Assembly (NCBI RefSeq): GCF_026967575.1
Contig: NZ_CP114054.1
Location: 992,001 to 1,056,000, forward strand
DNA: 64,000 nucleotides
Origin: Aurantiacibacter sp. MUD11
GTDB taxonomy: Bacteria; Pseudomonadota; Alphaproteobacteria; Sphingomonadales; Sphingomonadaceae
Reading direction: 5' to 3'
Within the stretch, counting starts at the first letter, position 1, and each line of letters begins with the position of its first letter. The notes under the pieces are model-generated. The model saw only the letters and a list, made by a program, of their open reading frames with translations. It searched no databases and was not told the DNA's origin. Made by a program: the position numbers and the translations under genes. This document shows positions 43,399-52,356 of the stretch, one piece after another.

Positions 43399-44628
43399 TC
43401 AGCAATTGGGTAACTTCGTTTCGCCCGAGGACAGCCGATCCAACATGGCGAGATAGCCATGACCATCGATCGGAAGCGATACCTGCCGCTGTTCCATTCC
43501 TGCCAGGTAGAGCGCATTCATGACTTCCAGCGTTGCCAGCGCCCCGCGACAATCAAGCTCTGGATCAAGCGGCGATCCGGCCTTGATGGCCTCCGCAAAG
43601 CGCCAGAGCAGGTTGCCATGCCCCGCCCGAGGCGGATTGCCAGACCAGCTGCGTCTTACCCCCACGCGGCCAAGCACATGCTTCAATGTCTTGCGCAATC
43701 GACTTGGCAGGATCCGCCGTCTTGCCTCCGGATTGGTATTCAGTCTCGTCCAGCCAATCTTCGGCTGTCGGTGATGATCTTCAAATGACGCGATGGCGGC
43801 GTCCGTTGCCGTCTCGAACGTTCCCAGCTCGATCAGGTCACCCGGATTGCCAGAAAGACTTCGGGCCTCGGGGATACGGATCATACCCTTCGTCCCGACG
43901 ATCGTCCTGAAGTTTCCGGCGAATGGCTGGTTCATGCTGGCATTGATGGTCGCGAGCGCACCGTTCCTGAACCGCATGGTGGCGACAAGCGTATCCTCCA
44001 TGTCGGTGTCATGCGCGTGATTGGCGAATTGCGCCTGAACGCTGACCACGTCTCCGGCTAGGTCCCGCAAGAGATCGATGTCGTGGCTCAACTGGCTCAT
44101 CACGAGCCCGCCACCTGCGAGCGACCACTCAGCCTTCCATGGCTCGCGCTGATAATATGCCTGCGAACGCATCTCGTGCCAGTTCCAGATGATCTGACGA
44201 ATTTGCCCGATCCGCCCCTCGTCGATCAGCGACTTGATCGCTCGGGGAGTGTGGAAGCCGCGATACTGATATGCGCAGCCGACAAGGAGACCCAGTTCTT
44301 CCGCGCGGAGCAAGAGCTGCGCTGCCTCGACAACGTGACGCGCCATGGGCTTTTCCAGCAGGACGTGACAACCGGCTTCGAGGCAATCGTTCGCGATCGG
44401 CGCGAGCTGTGCATGGGGTACGGCGATGGACACGAGATCACATCGCGCCTCTGCGAGCATTCTGCGGTGATCCGACCAGTGCGGCGCCTGGAATTCCTCC
44501 CCTGCGCGTTGTGAAGCTTCGGGATCGATATCGCAGACCGCCACAACCTGCATGTCCGGGCACCGCTGCGCCCACAGCAGGTGCAGCTGCCCCACGTTCC
44601 CGCAGCCGATCATCCCGAAACGAACCAT
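43399..44628 (-). CDS. Gfo/Idh/MocA-family sugar dehydrogenase
   Basis: 409 residues. N-terminal NAD-binding fold with FGMIGCGNVGQLHLLWA and the catalytic-Lys motif HVLLEKPMARHV. A C-terminal substrate domain includes GGGLVMSQLSHDIDLLRDLAG, where the His-Asp pair binds a sugar. Length is at the long end of the family. Its start codon directly follows the SDR stop (TGAATG). Confidence 0.87.
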   Translation of the reverse strand: MVRFGMIGCGNVGQLHLLWAQRCPDMQVVAVCDIDPEASQRAGEEFQAPHWSDHRRMLAEARCDLVSIAVPHAQLAPIANDCLEAGCHVLLEKPMARHVVEAAQLLLRAEELGLLVGCAYQYRGFHTPRAIKSLIDEGRIGQIRQIIWNWHEMRSQAYYQREPWKAEWSLAGGGLVMSQLSHDIDLLRDLAGDVVSVQAQFANHAHDTDMEDTLVATMRFRNGALATINASMNQPFAGNFRTIVGTKGMIRIPEARSLSGNPGDLIELGTFETATDAAIASFEDHHRQPKIGWTRLNTNPEARRRILPSRLRKTLKHVLGRVGVRRSWSGNPPRAGHGNLLWRFAEAIKAGSPLDPELDCRGALATLEVMNALYLAGMEQRQVSLPIDGHGYLAMLDRLSSGETKLPNC

Positions 44629-45378
44629 TCAGCGGGCCGTATCCGGGGGATCGAATGGCACACGACCGCTGTAGAGGGATGCTCCTGCGTCGATCGTAAG
44701 GACGCTCCCCGTGGTAAAAGCCGATTGCGTTTCATCGGCAAGGAAACAGACGGCATTCGCTATGTATTCCGGCGGGATTGTCCGCTGATGCAGCAGCGCC
44801 AGCCGTGACTTGCGCTCTTCCGCCGAAACCCACCCGGGAGCCACTGCATTCACCCTGATCGCGTGCTGCGCGAGGTCGACGGCCCATTCACGCATCTGTG
44901 CTTCCTGCGCGGCCTTGGACGCAGAATAGCTCGCCCACCGAGACGGCAGGTGAGCGTGAATCGAAGAGACGAAGGTGATCGAACCGCCCCCGCCCGCAGC
45001 CATGACCGGCACGATCTTTCGGGCAAGTCTGGCCGGACCTGCCACGTTGGTTTCCAGCGCCTGGCGCCAATGGTCTTCAGTCTCGGCCATGCCGTTCACT
45101 TCGGATTGAACCCCGAAAGCGAACACCAGGATGTCGCAGCTAGCCACGGACAGCCCTTCGACCGCGTCGGCATCACCCACGTCGATACGGTTTACCGTCA
45201 GCCCTTCGTTCGAGATGCTGCTTGAACAAGCCGACAATCTGGCTTCGTCGCGGTCGAGCAGCATGACGCTCGCCCCGCGATCCAGCAGAGCTTCTGCAAT
45301 GCTAGTACCGATGGCACCGGCTCCCACCACGATGGCGCTGCAGCCTGATATTGGCTTGCCGTGGGAGTGGGACATCAT
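44629..45378 (-). CDS. Short-chain dehydrogenase/reductase
   Basis: 249 residues from the ATG at 45378 (a second ATG follows at once), with AGGA upstream. Nucleotide-binding SAIVVGAGAIGTSIAEAL, catalytic Ser in SITFVSSIHAHLP and YSASKAAQEAQ; C-terminal ITFV...TGSVLTIDAG end is regular. It is the first gene of the second minus-strand operon and with the next gene would interconvert sugar hydroxyls and ketones for a modified nucleotide sugar. Confidence 0.87.
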   Translation of the reverse strand: MMSHSHGKPISGCSAIVVGAGAIGTSIAEALLDRGASVMLLDRDEARLSACSSSISNEGLTVNRIDVGDADAVEGLSVASCDILVFAFGVQSEVNGMAETEDHWRQALETNVAGPARLARKIVPVMAAGGGGSITFVSSIHAHLPSRWASYSASKAAQEAQMREWAVDLAQHAIRVNAVAPGWVSAEERKSRLALLHQRTIPPEYIANAVCFLADETQSAFTTGSVLTIDAGASLYSGRVPFDPPDTAR

Positions 45379-45638
45379 TGGTTGGTTCCTGCTGCCAGCG
45401 CGTTCTCTCAACAATCGGAGCCACCGCGCCATTCTGCCCCTGCCCCTCATCTTCACCCCGTCTTTTCGCACCATGGCAATGGTCTTCGCAGAGCCGGGCG
45501 ATCACCGCCGAGACGAGGCGAACGCGCCATGAAGGAACATCGCCCTGGCCAAGCAGCCGCGCGATGTTAGCCGCAAACACAAGAATGAAAACCGGTGAAT
45601 CTCTGGTGCGCGTGCCTTCTGCCATGCGGGTGTAGGAG

Positions 45639-45699
45639 ATTGCCGGCGATGTAAGAAAGATTGCCCTGTGCTGACAACAGGATTTACCTTACCGGCAAT
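45639..45699. repeat. Nested imperfect inverted repeat upstream of the thiolase gene
   Basis: ATTGCCGG (45639-45646) pairs with CCGGCAAT (45692-45699), GTAAG (45651-45655) with CTTAC (45688-45692) and CCTGT (45664-45668) with ACAGG (45677-45681), giving a three-part stem with bulges. No T-run follows on either strand, so it is not a standard terminator; an operator or structured leader is possible. The remaining 378 bases between 45379 and 45756 hold no convincing gene. Confidence 0.4.
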
Positions 45700-45756
45700 G
45701 GGGATTGAGCATGCCGGACAAGTACCTGGTCGCGCTCGGGATTCAGGAGGAAGGCA

Positions 45757-46938
45757 ATGATCGAGAACGTCGTGATCGTCTCGGCGGTCCGCACCGCGAT
45801 CGGCAGTTTCGGCGGCAGTCTGAAGGACGTGGCTCCGGCCGAACTGGGCCGCACCGTGATCGCGTCTGCCATCGAGCGGGCCAAGGTCTCTGCCGGCGAT
45901 ATCGGCCATGTCGTGATGGGCCAGGTCATGCCGACCTGTCCGCACGATGCCTACCTGGCGCGCGTCGCCGCCGTGAACGCGGGAGTTCCGGTGGAGGTGC
46001 CGGCGATGACCCTCAACCGCCTATGCGGTTCGGGCGTGCAGGCCATCGTCTCGGCGGCCCAGATGCTCACCCTGGGCGAGTGCGATTTGGCGGTTGCGGG
46101 CGGCGCCGAATCGATGTCGAGAGCGCCGCACTTCGTTACTCAGGCGAGGTTCGGACAGAAGCTGGGTCCGATCGAGATGCTCGACGGATTGACCGGCACG
46201 CTGACAGATCCATTCAACGACGTGCACATGGGCGTCACGGCCGAGAATGTCGCCGAGCGCCATGGCATCGATCGAGCCGCGCAGGATGCGCTGGCGGCGG
46301 AAAGCCACCGCCGCGCCGCAGCGGCAATCGAGGAAGGGCGCTTTACCGAGCAGATCGTTCCGGTTGAAATCCGCTCTCGCCGTGGAGCCCGGCAATTCGC
46401 TGTCGATGAGCATCCCCGTGCCGAGACCACGGTGGAGGCACTCGCCCAGCTCAAGCCCATCTTCCGCAAGGACGGCACCGTCACCGCCGGCAATGCTTCG
46501 GGCATCAACGACGGTGCGGCCGCGCTCATCCTGGCACGCACCGACGCGGCGGAGAGGCACGGACTGATACCGAGAGCGCGAATACTGGGGTGGGGACATT
46601 CCGGCGTGGCGCCGGAAGTGATGGGCATCGGCCCGGTCTTTGCCGTTCCCAGGGCTCTGGAAATGGCCGGGGTGTCGCTGGCCGACATCGATGTCATCGA
46701 ATCGAACGAGGCCTTTGCCGCCCAGGCCTGCGCCGTGGCGAAAGAGCTGAACTTCGATCCGACCAGGACGAATGTGAACGGCTCGGGCATTTCGCTCGGC
46801 CACCCGGTCGGCGCGACCGGCGCCATCATGACGGTGAAGCTGCTTCACGAACTGGAGCGGACCGGGGGCCGCTTCGGCCTTGCGACCATGTGCATTGGCG
46901 GCGGGCAGGGAATCGCCCTGGTCATCGAACGGATCTGA
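45757..46938 (+). CDS. Acetyl-CoA acetyltransferase (thiolase)
   Basis: 393 residues with AGGAGG before the ATG. The acyl-enzyme Cys is in LNRLCGSGVQAI, and the C-terminal GHPVGATGA and MCIGGGQGIALV carry the catalytic His and second Cys. Degradative/biosynthetic thiolase of the PhaA/BktB group: condenses two acetyl-CoA or cleaves acetoacetyl-CoA, typically feeding polyhydroxybutyrate. No phaB or phaC is adjacent, so the role is uncertain. Confidence 0.92.
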   Translation: MIENVVIVSAVRTAIGSFGGSLKDVAPAELGRTVIASAIERAKVSAGDIGHVVMGQVMPTCPHDAYLARVAAVNAGVPVEVPAMTLNRLCGSGVQAIVSAAQMLTLGECDLAVAGGAESMSRAPHFVTQARFGQKLGPIEMLDGLTGTLTDPFNDVHMGVTAENVAERHGIDRAAQDALAAESHRRAAAAIEEGRFTEQIVPVEIRSRRGARQFAVDEHPRAETTVEALAQLKPIFRKDGTVTAGNASGINDGAAALILARTDAAERHGLIPRARILGWGHSGVAPEVMGIGPVFAVPRALEMAGVSLADIDVIESNEAFAAQACAVAKELNFDPTRTNVNGSGISLGHPVGATGAIMTVKLLHELERTGGRFGLATMCIGGGQGIALVIERI

Positions 46939-46979
46939 CCGGCGTCCTGGCGGAGCCATCAAGCGGCGATGTGGGAAGT

Positions 46980-47070
<91 letters not shown>

Positions 47071-47231
47071 GCAGATGGGTGACTTCGATAACCCGCAGTC
47101 GATTGGGAGCGCGGCGGTTAGCGGAGTGCCGCTAGCTTGCCAAGACCCTTCTTTGCCCCGGCGCGCAAAATCGGGGGACTGTCGCGCTGGCGACCTTGTT
47201 ACCGACTCAGGCCGGCATATATCTCTGCACC

Positions 47232-47612
47232 ATGGAACGCTCGGAATTCTACCTGTCGCAGGCCGGACGTCGGATTGATGCCCCCCGCCGCAGCATGGCC
47301 CGCTTCGCCATCGGCGACATCGTGAAACACCGCCTTTACGACTTCCGCGGCGTCATTTTCGATATCGATCCGGTCTACGCCAATTCGGAAGAATGGTACG
47401 AGCAGATCCCGGAGGACCAGCGCCCCCGTAGGGACCAGCCATTCTACCACCTGCTGGCCGAGAACGAGGACAGTTCCTACGTCGCCTATGTCAGCCAGCA
47501 GAACCTGCTGCCGGATACCGATGGCGAACCCATCGACCATCCGCAGGTCAACCAGCTGTTCGAGGCTTTCCGCGCCGGCCGTTACTGGCTGCGGCGCAGC
47601 CTGACGCATTAA
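47232..47612 (+). CDS. hspQ: HspQ-like heat-shock protein
   Basis: 126 residues from the ATG at 47232; an ATG at 47295 just before the conserved domain is the alternative and neither has a clear ribosome site. The domain (ARFAIGDIVKHRLYDFRGVI, DPVYANSEEWYEQIP, QPFYHLLAENEDSSYVAYVS) is the hemimethylated-DNA-binding YccV/HspQ family. HspQ in enterics is a specificity factor for the Lon protease. Confidence 0.85.
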   Translation: MERSEFYLSQAGRRIDAPRRSMARFAIGDIVKHRLYDFRGVIFDIDPVYANSEEWYEQIPEDQRPRRDQPFYHLLAENEDSSYVAYVSQQNLLPDTDGEPIDHPQVNQLFEAFRAGRYWLRRSLTH

Positions 47613-47645
47613 GCGGGCAGGCGAACTGCCCGGCGGCCACGGCCC

Positions 47646-48536
47646 TCAGCTCTTGATCTTCCAGCCGCTCTTCAGGACGCGGTAGGTGATGAACCCCAGC
47701 ACGAGGTTGAGCACCCCGACACCGATGGCGGCGCTGACCACGTCGGCGTTGCTGTTGCCGATATCGCTCTCGCCCAGGAAGCCGAAGCGGAAGCCCGAGA
47801 TCATGTAGAAGAACGGGTTCGCCTTGCTGATCGCCTGGAAGAAGGGCGAGAGGTTGGAGATGACGTAGAACGTACCCGACAGCAGGCTGAGCGGCGCGAC
47901 GATGAAGTTGGTGATGGCGGCACTGTGGTCGAACTTCTCGGCCCAGATGCTGGTCAGCAGGCCCATCAGCGCCAGCATGGCAGAACCCATCAGCCCGAAC
48001 CAGACGATCGCCCAGGGATGCGCTGCCTGCATCTCCACCCCGGGATAGAGCCACATCGCCAACGCCACCGTACCGCCCACCATCACCGCGCGAGTGATGG
48101 CGGCCATGACGATGCCGATCATCAATTCGGCTTCCGACAATGGCGGCATCAGCAGGTCGATGATCGTACCCTGCAGCTTGCCCGCCAGCAGGCTGAAGCT
48201 GGAATTGGCAAAGGCATTCTGCATCATGCCCATCATGATCAGGCCCGGCGCAACGAATGTGCCGAAGGGCACGCCCAGCACTTCGCGCCCCTCGCGACCC
48301 AGCGCGACGGTAAAGATGACGAGGAACAGCAGCGTCGTTATCGCAGGTGCCCAGACGGTCTGCGTCTGCACCTTGAGAAAACGGCGGCATTCCTTAATAT
48401 AGAGGCTCCACAGCCCGATCCGGTTGATCCCGGTGATCTGCGGCTCTCCCTTGGGCGGGAACTTGCGCCCGGCACCGTTGCTGGTGTCGACGAATTCGCC
48501 TTGCACAGAGGCGGCAGCAGGTGCTTGATCGGCCAT
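47646..48536 (-). CDS. ABC-2 type transporter permease
   Basis: 296 residues from the ATG at 48536. After a hydrophilic N-terminus come LWSLYIKECRRFLKVQTQTV, six hydrophobic segments and the ABC-2 signature around PLSLLSGTFYVISNLSPFFQ with GFRFGFLGES. It pairs with an ATPase encoded elsewhere; the cargo is probably polysaccharide, drug or lipid. The ATPase partner is not in the window. Confidence 0.87.
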   Translation of the reverse strand: MADQAPAAASVQGEFVDTSNGAGRKFPPKGEPQITGINRIGLWSLYIKECRRFLKVQTQTVWAPAITTLLFLVIFTVALGREGREVLGVPFGTFVAPGLIMMGMMQNAFANSSFSLLAGKLQGTIIDLLMPPLSEAELMIGIVMAAITRAVMVGGTVALAMWLYPGVEMQAAHPWAIVWFGLMGSAMLALMGLLTSIWAEKFDHSAAITNFIVAPLSLLSGTFYVISNLSPFFQAISKANPFFYMISGFRFGFLGESDIGNSNADVVSAAIGVGVLNLVLGFITYRVLKSGWKIKS

Positions 48537-48617
48537 AGGGGGGCGCCTATCTCGCCAGTGCCTCGCTGGCAAGGTGTCGGGCTGGCCAGAACATGAAGAT
48601 ACGGAATTGCTGATCAT

Positions 48618-49301
48618 ATGAGTTGGACCGAAGAACGCATCGCTACCCTCACCAAGATGTGGGAGGGCGGCGCGACCGCGAGCGAGATTGCCACCGAGCT
48701 GGGCGGCGTCTCCCGCAACGCGGTGATCGGCAAGGCGCACCGCCTGGGCCTGAAGGCCCGTCCGAGCCCGGTAAAGGCGAAGGATAAGAAGAAGGCCGCG
48801 CCCAAGAAGAAGGCAGCAGCGACAAAGGCCGCGCCAGCGAAGGCCAAGGCAAAGCCGGCGCCGGCCAAGAAGGCCAAGGAAGAAGCTCCGGCCAAGCCCG
48901 CGCCCGCCAAGGCCGCCACGCCGCCGCAGAACAGCCAGCCTCTGCCCAACAAGCAGGAAGACCTGCCCAAGATCGTTTCCTATGGCCCTGGCGGCTTCCT
49001 GCGCCAGGGTCCGGGTGACCAGCAGGCCCCGATCCCGCCGGCTCCGCCGCGCCGCCTGGTGCCGGCCAAGCCGAGCCCGGAGATCGCCGACAAGACCAGC
49101 CTGCTGGACCTGAACGACCGCGTCTGCCGCTGGCCGATGGGTCATCCGGGCGAGCCCGATTTCCACTTCTGCGGCGAGAAGGTGAACCCCGGTTTCCCCT
49201 ACTGCGTCGAACATTGCGGCCGGGCCTACCAGGCACAGCTGCCGCGTGGCGCCCGCCGTCCCCCGCCGCCGCTGCCGTTCGGCGGCCCGCGCGTGCGCTA
49301 A
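48618..49301 (+). CDS. gcrA: GcrA cell cycle regulator
   Basis: 227 residues. N-terminal domain MSWTEERIATLTKMWEGGAT with the HTH and the C-terminal RVCRWPMGHPGEPDFHFCGE ... YCVEHCGRAYQ motif define GcrA of Alphaproteobacteria, which binds sigma70-holoenzyme at promoters with methylated GANTC. The centre is a long Ala/Lys/Pro linker (about 50-110), longer than in Caulobacter by eye. A strong terminator follows the stop. Confidence 0.95.
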   Translation: MSWTEERIATLTKMWEGGATASEIATELGGVSRNAVIGKAHRLGLKARPSPVKAKDKKKAAPKKKAAATKAAPAKAKAKPAPAKKAKEEAPAKPAPAKAATPPQNSQPLPNKQEDLPKIVSYGPGGFLRQGPGDQQAPIPPAPPRRLVPAKPSPEIADKTSLLDLNDRVCRWPMGHPGEPDFHFCGEKVNPGFPYCVEHCGRAYQAQLPRGARRPPPPLPFGGPRVR

Positions 49302-49324
49302 GGCTCAGCCAACAACGAACAGAG

Positions 49325-49357
49325 AGGCCCGCTCCCGCAAGGGACGCGGGCCTTTTT
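49325..49357 (+). terminator. Rho-independent terminator after gcrA
   Basis: AGGCCCGC (49325-49333 region) and GCGGGCCT (to 49353) form a stem with an inner TCCC/GGGA pairing around GCAA, followed by TTTTT. It lies about 25 bases after gcrA and also ends near the convergent MFS gene (49365). Confidence 0.9.
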
Positions 49358-49364
49358 CGTGGGA

Positions 49365-50711
49365 TTATCCGCGTAGCGGCGGGACGTGGCGGTCCACCAC
49401 GAAGGCAGCGACACCGATCAGCACGGCTGCAACAACTTGTACCGCGAAGAAGGGCACCGAGCTGGTGCCGCCCAGCGCCAGCAGCGCGCCGCCAAACATG
49501 GAGCCGCCGATGGCGCCCGCGCGGCTCATGAAGATGCCGAAGCCGATCCCGGCCGAGCGGCAGCTTTGCGGATAGCCGTATGCCATCAGCACGTAGATGC
49601 CGGCGATTCCGGCGCTGAACAGGGCACCGGCACCGCCGGCCAGCCAGGTGACGGCCATGCGCTCTGTGGCGCCGGCGTCTTCGGGCAGGTGCTCCACCGC
49701 CCAGCCCAGCCCCAGCAGCACCGCTACCAACGCCACGCTGATGAACAGCATGACCCGCTTTGATCCCAGTCGCCGCATGGCCTCGCCGACGATGATCGAG
49801 CCGATCATCGAGGTGATGCCGACGATGCCAACGACATTGCCCGCCGTTTCCAGCGTGAAGCCGCGCTCGGTCAGCAGCACCGTGCTCCAAGAAAGGATCG
49901 AATAGGCGACCAGGGCGGAGGCGGCGAAGGCCAGCCCCACGCCGATATTGAGCCGCTTGTTGGACGGGTGGAACACGCCGATCTGCACGCCCTCCGCCGT
50001 ATCGGTAGCGTGCGGATCGGGGATCAGCTCCACCTCTTCATCCAGCACGATGCGGGCGTTCTTCTGCGCCGCCTCGCGCTTGCCCAGCGCCATCAGGAAG
50101 CTGGGACTGTCGCGCAGCAGCAGCAGGATGACCACTGCCATGACGGAAGTGCCGAGGCCAATGGTGACGAAGGTGCCTTCCCAGCCATAGGCCGCAGCCA
50201 GGTCCGGCCCGAACCAGCCGACGATGGACCCGCCGATGGGCGTACCGACCGACAGCGTACTGATGGCGATTGGGCGCCAACGATCAGGCAGCCACTCGCC
50301 CGCCATGGCCAGCGCATTGGCATAGGCCGCGCCGAAGCCGAGGCCGCCGATCACGCGCCATCCGGCCATGGACCAGACACCCGTCGCACTGCCCGCACCA
50401 ACCGTCGCCAACGAGAACACCAGCGCCGCGATCACCAGTGTCCAACGCCTGCCGATCTTGTCGCCAAGTGCGCCGCCAGCCCAGGAACCCAGGCCGAAGC
50501 CGATCAGTGCCGCGCCCATGGCATAGCCGAAGGTGGCGCGGTCGGTATCGAAAGCATCGATCACCAGCGGGGCGACGATGCCCAGCAATTGCAGGTCCAT
50601 CCCGTCAGCGATCAGCACCAGCATGCAGGTGGCGACCATCACCCATTGCACCGGCCGCACCGGTTGCGCGTTGAGCGCGGCGACGAAGGAGGTCTTCCGG
50701 ACTTCGGTCAT
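49365..50711 (-). CDS. MFS transporter, aromatic-acid/H+ symporter type
   Basis: 448 residues with twelve membrane helices. Loop motif GGALGDKIGRRWT (between helices 2 and 3) and DGMDLQLLGIVAPLV near the start are typical of the AAHS aromatic-acid symporters. It overlaps the SDR gene (ATGA), so it probably imports or exports the compound that enzyme reduces. Confidence 0.87.
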   Translation of the reverse strand: MTEVRKTSFVAALNAQPVRPVQWVMVATCMLVLIADGMDLQLLGIVAPLVIDAFDTDRATFGYAMGAALIGFGLGSWAGGALGDKIGRRWTLVIAALVFSLATVGAGSATGVWSMAGWRVIGGLGFGAAYANALAMAGEWLPDRWRPIAISTLSVGTPIGGSIVGWFGPDLAAAYGWEGTFVTIGLGTSVMAVVILLLLRDSPSFLMALGKREAAQKNARIVLDEEVELIPDPHATDTAEGVQIGVFHPSNKRLNIGVGLAFAASALVAYSILSWSTVLLTERGFTLETAGNVVGIVGITSMIGSIIVGEAMRRLGSKRVMLFISVALVAVLLGLGWAVEHLPEDAGATERMAVTWLAGGAGALFSAGIAGIYVLMAYGYPQSCRSAGIGFGIFMSRAGAIGGSMFGGALLALGGTSSVPFFAVQVVAAVLIGVAAFVVDRHVPPLRG

Positions 50712-51601
50712 TTACGTTCTCCAGTTCGGTGGCCGGGCGCCATCAGGCGGCGGACCATCTCGGCACGGTTCTGCTCGAATTTCTCCCGCGCAGGGGTCGG
50801 TTCGTCATCGGGGAAGGACGCTTCGATCTCGCGGTGGCGCTGCTCGACCTCGGGCAGGAATTCGCGGTTGGTGAAGATGTAGAAGCGGTTCTCCTTGATC
50901 GCCTCCACCACCGCGCGCCCGGTATCGAGCGGGTCGATGGCGCCGCGCATGGCGTCCCACAGGTCCTTCAGGAATTGCGGGGCGTTTTCCTCGTCGATGG
51001 AGGGATCGTCTTCGGGTAGCGGCACGATGGCCGTGCGCGTGGCGCCGGGGAACAGGCAGGAGACGCCGATTCCGTCGCGCGCGAGTTGCAGGCGCAAGCT
51101 CTCCGAAAAGCCGCGGATGGCGTATTTCGAGGTGGAATAGGCGCCGAGGTTTGGCAGCGGCACCATGCCCGCCATGGAGCTGGTGTTGACCACGTGCCCG
51201 CCTTCGCCCTGTGCGCGCATGATCGGCACCACGATTTTGGTGCCGTTGACCACGCCGCCAAGATTGATCGCCATCGCCCGGTCCCAGGCCTCGAAGTCGG
51301 GGTCCGCCGCCTTGCCACCGCCGTTCACGCCCGCATTGTTGCACAGAACATGGATCGCGCCGAAATGGTCGAGCACTTCCTGCGCTGCCGAACGCAGGCT
51401 CTCGCGGTCGGCCACGTCGGCCTTCACGAAATAGGCAGCGTTGTTGCCGGCCAGCGTCTGTTTCGCGGCGGCAATGTGTTCGTCGCTGAAGTCGACCAGC
51501 GCGACCTTCATCCCCTCTTCCAGGAAGGCGCGGGCCATGCCCAGCCCGATGCCGCTCGCCCCGCCGGTGATGAAGGCGACCTTGCCCGCCAGTTCCTGCA
51601 T
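50708..51601 (-). CDS. Short-chain dehydrogenase/reductase
   Basis: 297 residues from the ATG at 51601, with GGGAGA 9 bases upstream. Motifs AFITGGASGIGLGMARAF, LCNNAGVN, VVNTSSMAGMV and AYSTSKYAIRG are complete. The C-terminus is longer than classical SDRs (about 40 residues of charged helix). Coupled to the MFS gene by ATGA. Confidence 0.88.
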   Translation of the reverse strand: MQELAGKVAFITGGASGIGLGMARAFLEEGMKVALVDFSDEHIAAAKQTLAGNNAAYFVKADVADRESLRSAAQEVLDHFGAIHVLCNNAGVNGGGKAADPDFEAWDRAMAINLGGVVNGTKIVVPIMRAQGEGGHVVNTSSMAGMVPLPNLGAYSTSKYAIRGFSESLRLQLARDGIGVSCLFPGATRTAIVPLPEDDPSIDEENAPQFLKDLWDAMRGAIDPLDTGRAVVEAIKENRFYIFTNREFLPEVEQRHREIEASFPDDEPTPAREKFEQNRAEMVRRLMAPGHRTGERK

Positions 51602-51749
51602 GAATGTGCTCTCCCGAAACGCATCATGCGCAAGGACGGCGCGCGGGTCACTACCTAATCGACATGGATTGCACAGCGGCGGCGTTGTCTTGTCAGCGGT
51701 GCGCATGGCTGGCAGCCTGCCGGCCGCAAAGAGCTGACAGGAGCCGCCG

Positions 51750-52268
51750 ATGTCGTTTTCCCTCTACCAAGCCACCGTACCCACGATGATCCAGATGCTG
51801 CAGTCGGCGCAGGGGTGGATCGAGAAGGCCAAGGCCAGCGACCTTTCCGAGGAGGAGATTGCCGGTGCCTGCCTGCGCGAGGACATGGCGCCATTTCCCA
51901 AGCAGATCAACTGGATGCTCGCCTACGCGCACCGTGGCATCGAGGCCGTGCGCAAGGGCGTGATGAACCCCGATCTGGAAGAACCGCCGCAAGAGCTGGA
52001 GCAGATGCGCCTGAATATCGGCGCCGCAGAGAACCAGCTGCGGGCGCTTTCACCAGCCGAGGTGGAGAGCTTCATCGGCAAGGAAATGCGCTTCGTCTAC
52101 GAACCGCACGGCGTGGACCTGCCCTTTACGGCGGAGAACTTCCTGCTCGGCTTCGCGCAGCCCAACTTCTACTTCCACGCCACCACGGCCTACGCCATCC
52201 TGCGGCACAAGGGCGTGGAACTGGGCAAGCTGGACTATCTCGGGCCGATACCGATGAAGCAGGGCTAG
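51750..52268 (+). CDS. DUF1993 protein
   Basis: 172 residues with AGGAG before the ATG. SFSLYQATVPTMIQMLQSAQ and the end FYFHATTAYAILRHKGVELGKLDYLG are the pattern of DUF1993, a family with a DinB-like four-helix fold. Function unknown. Confidence 0.85.
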   Translation: MSFSLYQATVPTMIQMLQSAQGWIEKAKASDLSEEEIAGACLREDMAPFPKQINWMLAYAHRGIEAVRKGVMNPDLEEPPQELEQMRLNIGAAENQLRALSPAEVESFIGKEMRFVYEPHGVDLPFTAENFLLGFAQPNFYFHATTAYAILRHKGVELGKLDYLGPIPMKQG

Positions 52269-52356
52269 CATCCGGCTTTGCCCTCAACCCTCCGCGTGAA
52301 CCGGCCGGCCCTCAGGCCGACCGGACGCACGCAGGTGCCGCGTAATCCGCAGCGGT

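Noticed and set aside
45302..45625. 107-codon minus-strand frame upstream of the SDR gene
   Set aside because: Its tail overlaps the SDR coding start in another frame, and it has neither a family match nor a ribosome site.
47614..47632. CGGGCAG/CTGCCCG hairpin between hspQ and the ABC-2 permease as terminator
   Set aside because: The stem is perfect but no T-run follows on either strand, so it is not listed as a terminator.
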